A stretch of 64,000 nucleotides of DNA, from NCBI GenBank assembly GCA_014896255.1, contig JADBKT010000005.1, forward strand, positions 1 through 64,000, in the 5' to 3' direction. Source of the stretch: Hydrogenibacillus sp. Lineage in GTDB: Bacteria > Bacillota > Bacilli > Thermicanales > DSM-22653. The notes beneath the pieces are model-generated. The model was given only the letters and a program-made list of their open reading frames with translations, did not search any database and was not told the origin of the DNA. The translations under genes were made by a program, and so were the position numbers. Below are positions 62,445 to 64,000 of the stretch, piece after piece. The first letter of the stretch is position 1. Each line of letters starts with the position of its first letter.

Positions 62445-63995
62445 ATGCTTTTGGAAATGAGAGGAATTACCAAAACGTACGACGGCGGTGTCCAGGCCAA
62501 CCGCGACGTGTCTTTTTCCGTGCGCGCCGGGGAAATCCACGCGCTGGTCGGGGAAAACGGCGCGGGGAAATCGACGCTGATGAAGATATTGTTTGGCCTC
62601 GAACCGATGGATGCAGGCGAAATCATCTACAAAGGGCAAAAGGTGCGCATCCAAAGCCCTGAGCAGGCGCTCGAGATGGGCATCGGGATGGTCCACCAGC
62701 ACTTCATGCTCATTCCCTCGCTCACCGTCGCGGAAAACATCGTCCTCGGCCACGAGCCGCGCCTCGGCGGCGGCCGTTTTGACTTCGCGCGCGCCGTCCG
62801 CATCACGCGCGAGCTCTCCGAACAGTACGGCCTGAGCGTAAATCCCCAGGCCCGCATCGAGGAAATCTCGGTGGGGGCAAGGCAGCGGGTGGAAATATTG
62901 AAAGCGCTCTATCGCGGCGCGGAGCTGCTCATCCTCGATGAACCGACCGCCGTGCTCACGCCGAAGGAGACGAACGACTTGTTCGTTTCGCTCAAACAGC
63001 TGATCGATCGCGGTCACACGATCATCTTTATCACCCACAAGCTCCAAGAGGTGATCGCCATCTCCGACCGCGTCACGGTCATGCGGCAAGGGCGCACGGT
63101 GGGGACGATGAACACGGCCGACACGACGAAAGAAGCGATCTCGCGCTTGATGGTCGGGCGCGACGTGCTCCTCCGCGTGGCCAAGCCGCCGGCCAAACCC
63201 GGCAAACCGGTGCTCGTCACAAACGACCTTCGGGCCAAAAGCGACAAAGGAAACGAAATCTTAAAAGGGATCTCTTTGACCGTTCACGCCGGGGAAATCG
63301 TCGGCATCGCCGGTGTCGAGGGCAACGGCCAAAGCGAGTTCGTCGAGATCTTGACCGGGCTTCGCCGCGCGACCGGCGGGCAAGTCAAGATCGGCGGGCA
63401 AGACGTGACCAACTGGCCCCCGAAAGACATCCGGCGCCTTGGCGTCGGGCACGTCCCGGAAGACCGGCACGTCCACGGCAGCGCGGGGCTCGCGTCGATC
63501 GCGGAAAACTTGATCCTCGACCGCTACGACCAGCCGCCGTTCGCCGGGCAAGGCCTCGCCCGTTTCATCATCCGCCCCAAGGCGATTCGCTCGTTCGCCC
63601 GTGAGCTCATCGACCGATTCGACATCCGCGCGGAAAACGAGCTCGTGCCGGCCGGCGCGCTCTCCGGCGGCAACCTGCAGAAAGTGATCATCGCCCGCGA
63701 ATTTGTCAAGCAGCCGCAGCTTCTGATTGCTGCGCAGCCGACGCGCGGCGTCGACATCGGCGCGATCGAGTTCATTCACCAAGAGATCGTGCGCCAGCGG
63801 GACAACGGCGCCGCGGTGCTGCTCATCTCCGCCGATCTGCAAGAGGTGCTCGCCCTTTCCGATCGCCTCGTCGTCTTTTACGAAGGCGAAATCGTCGCGG
63901 AGTTTACGGACACCGCACATTTGACCGAGGAAGAGGTCGGCTACTACATGTTGGGGGCCTGGCGCGATCGAACGCAGAAAGGGGAATCCAAATGA
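62445..63995 (+). CDS. Nucleoside ABC transporter ATP-binding protein (two ABC domains)
   Basis: 516 aa with two ATPase domains as in RbsA/BmpB/NupO. First: Walker [10 protein letters not shown] at 36-44, and [14 protein letters not shown] as Walker B. Second: a degenerate Walker [10 protein letters not shown] and signature [15 protein letters not shown], normal for this family. ATG 62445 has GGAGG upstream. Its stop overlaps the next ATG. Confidence 0.94.
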   Translation: MLLEMRGITKTYDGGVQANRDVSFSVRAGEIHALVGENGAGKSTLMKILFGLEPMDAGEIIYKGQKVRIQSPEQALEMGIGMVHQHFMLIPSLTVAENIVLGHEPRLGGGRFDFARAVRITRELSEQYGLSVNPQARIEEISVGARQRVEILKALYRGAELLILDEPTAVLTPKETNDLFVSLKQLIDRGHTIIFITHKLQEVIAISDRVTVMRQGRTVGTMNTADTTKEAISRLMVGRDVLLRVAKPPAKPGKPVLVTNDLRAKSDKGNEILKGISLTVHAGEIVGIAGVEGNGQSEFVEILTGLRRATGGQVKIGGQDVTNWPPKDIRRLGVGHVPEDRHVHGSAGLASIAENLILDRYDQPPFAGQGLARFIIRPKAIRSFARELIDRFDIRAENELVPAGALSGGNLQKVIIAREFVKQPQLLIAAQPTRGVDIGAIEFIHQEIVRQRDNGAAVLLISADLQEVLALSDRLVVFYEGEIVAEFTDTAHLTEEEVGYYMLGAWRDRTQKGESK

Positions 63996-64000
63996 ACGGG
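63992..64000 (+). CDS. Start of next gene, probably nucleoside ABC permease (partial)
   Basis: ATG 63992 overlaps the ATPase stop (ATGA) and has AAAGGGG eight bases upstream; only three codons fit before the window ends. The permease identity is inferred solely from the usual order of BMP transporter operons. Confidence 0.55.

Noticed and set aside
1-64000. CRISPR arrays, transposases, phage genes or known defence systems
   Set aside because: No regularly spaced repeats, no DDE or serine/tyrosine recombinase motifs and no terminal inverted repeats with target duplications were seen; the content is mostly conserved housekeeping and sporulation genes.

Overview
The window is a GC-rich chromosomal segment of an endospore-forming member of the Bacillales. 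The evidence is gene order. Several blocks follow the Bacillus subtilis map almost gene for gene: the yuiD-yuiC-yuiB-NADH dehydrogenase block, the yuzB/yutI/yutH/yutG/yutF/yutE/yutD/yutC/lipA/yunA/yunB/yunD block, sufCDSUB, gcvH-yusI-fadE-fadA-fadN, and secG-rnr-smpB-ssrA. Spore genes (SleB-like hydrolase, YhcN-type lipoprotein, YunB, a YutH-like coat protein) support a spore former. Two adjacent MqnE-type radical SAM genes suggest menaquinone is made by the futalosine route rather than the classical men pathway. A high-GC thermophilic Bacillales lineage would fit, but the genus is inference.

Layout. 1-146 holds a strong promoter and leader that look like the start of an rRNA operon reading out of the left edge. 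146-5430: NAD kinase, a pseudouridine synthase, an LCP cell-wall ligase and an orphan binding lipoprotein. 5568-6346: riboflavin transporter RibU under an FMN riboswitch. 6395-13808: spore hydrolase, carboxypeptidase Taq, glycerate kinase, an asparagine-synthetase-like protein whose glutaminase half has lost its catalytic motifs, and oligoendopeptidase F. 14027-29505: the yui/yut/yun block with NDH-2, an IscA-like protein, the MqnE pair, Nfu, LipA and spore proteins. 29647-34873: the SUF iron-sulfur operon. 35067-37577: a small zinc-site protein, a small membrane protein, GcvH, a 2-Cys peroxiredoxin and an ArsR regulator. 37528-43919: a decayed yusI, an acyl-CoA thioesterase and the fadNAE beta-oxidation operon behind a FadR-like operator. 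44102-49216: two MFS permeases, a YvyE/IMPACT protein, tRNA-Thr(CGT), a Nudix hydrolase and coproheme decarboxylase ChdC. 49308-55988: tmRNA, RmuC, an RlmD/RumA-type methyltransferase, SmpB, RNase R and SecG. 56140-64000: a TPR protein, then a LacI-type regulator, ribokinase, nucleoside hydrolase and BMP-family nucleoside ABC transporter cut by the right edge.

The genes connect in several ways. SUF supplies clusters that LipA, the MqnE proteins and the RlmD-type enzyme need. LipA and GcvH belong to lipoylation. The tmRNA, SmpB, RNase R and SecG group handles stalled ribosomes and export. The right-hand operon imports nucleosides, splits them and phosphorylates the ribose. I found no CRISPR array, insertion sequence, prophage or recognised defence system. 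The most useful less-ordinary items are the glutaminase-less synthetase, the ArsR/palindrome/peroxiredoxin arrangement, the MqnE duplication, the yusI remnant, and several conserved-looking small proteins of 32 to 80 residues lying exactly in operon gaps.
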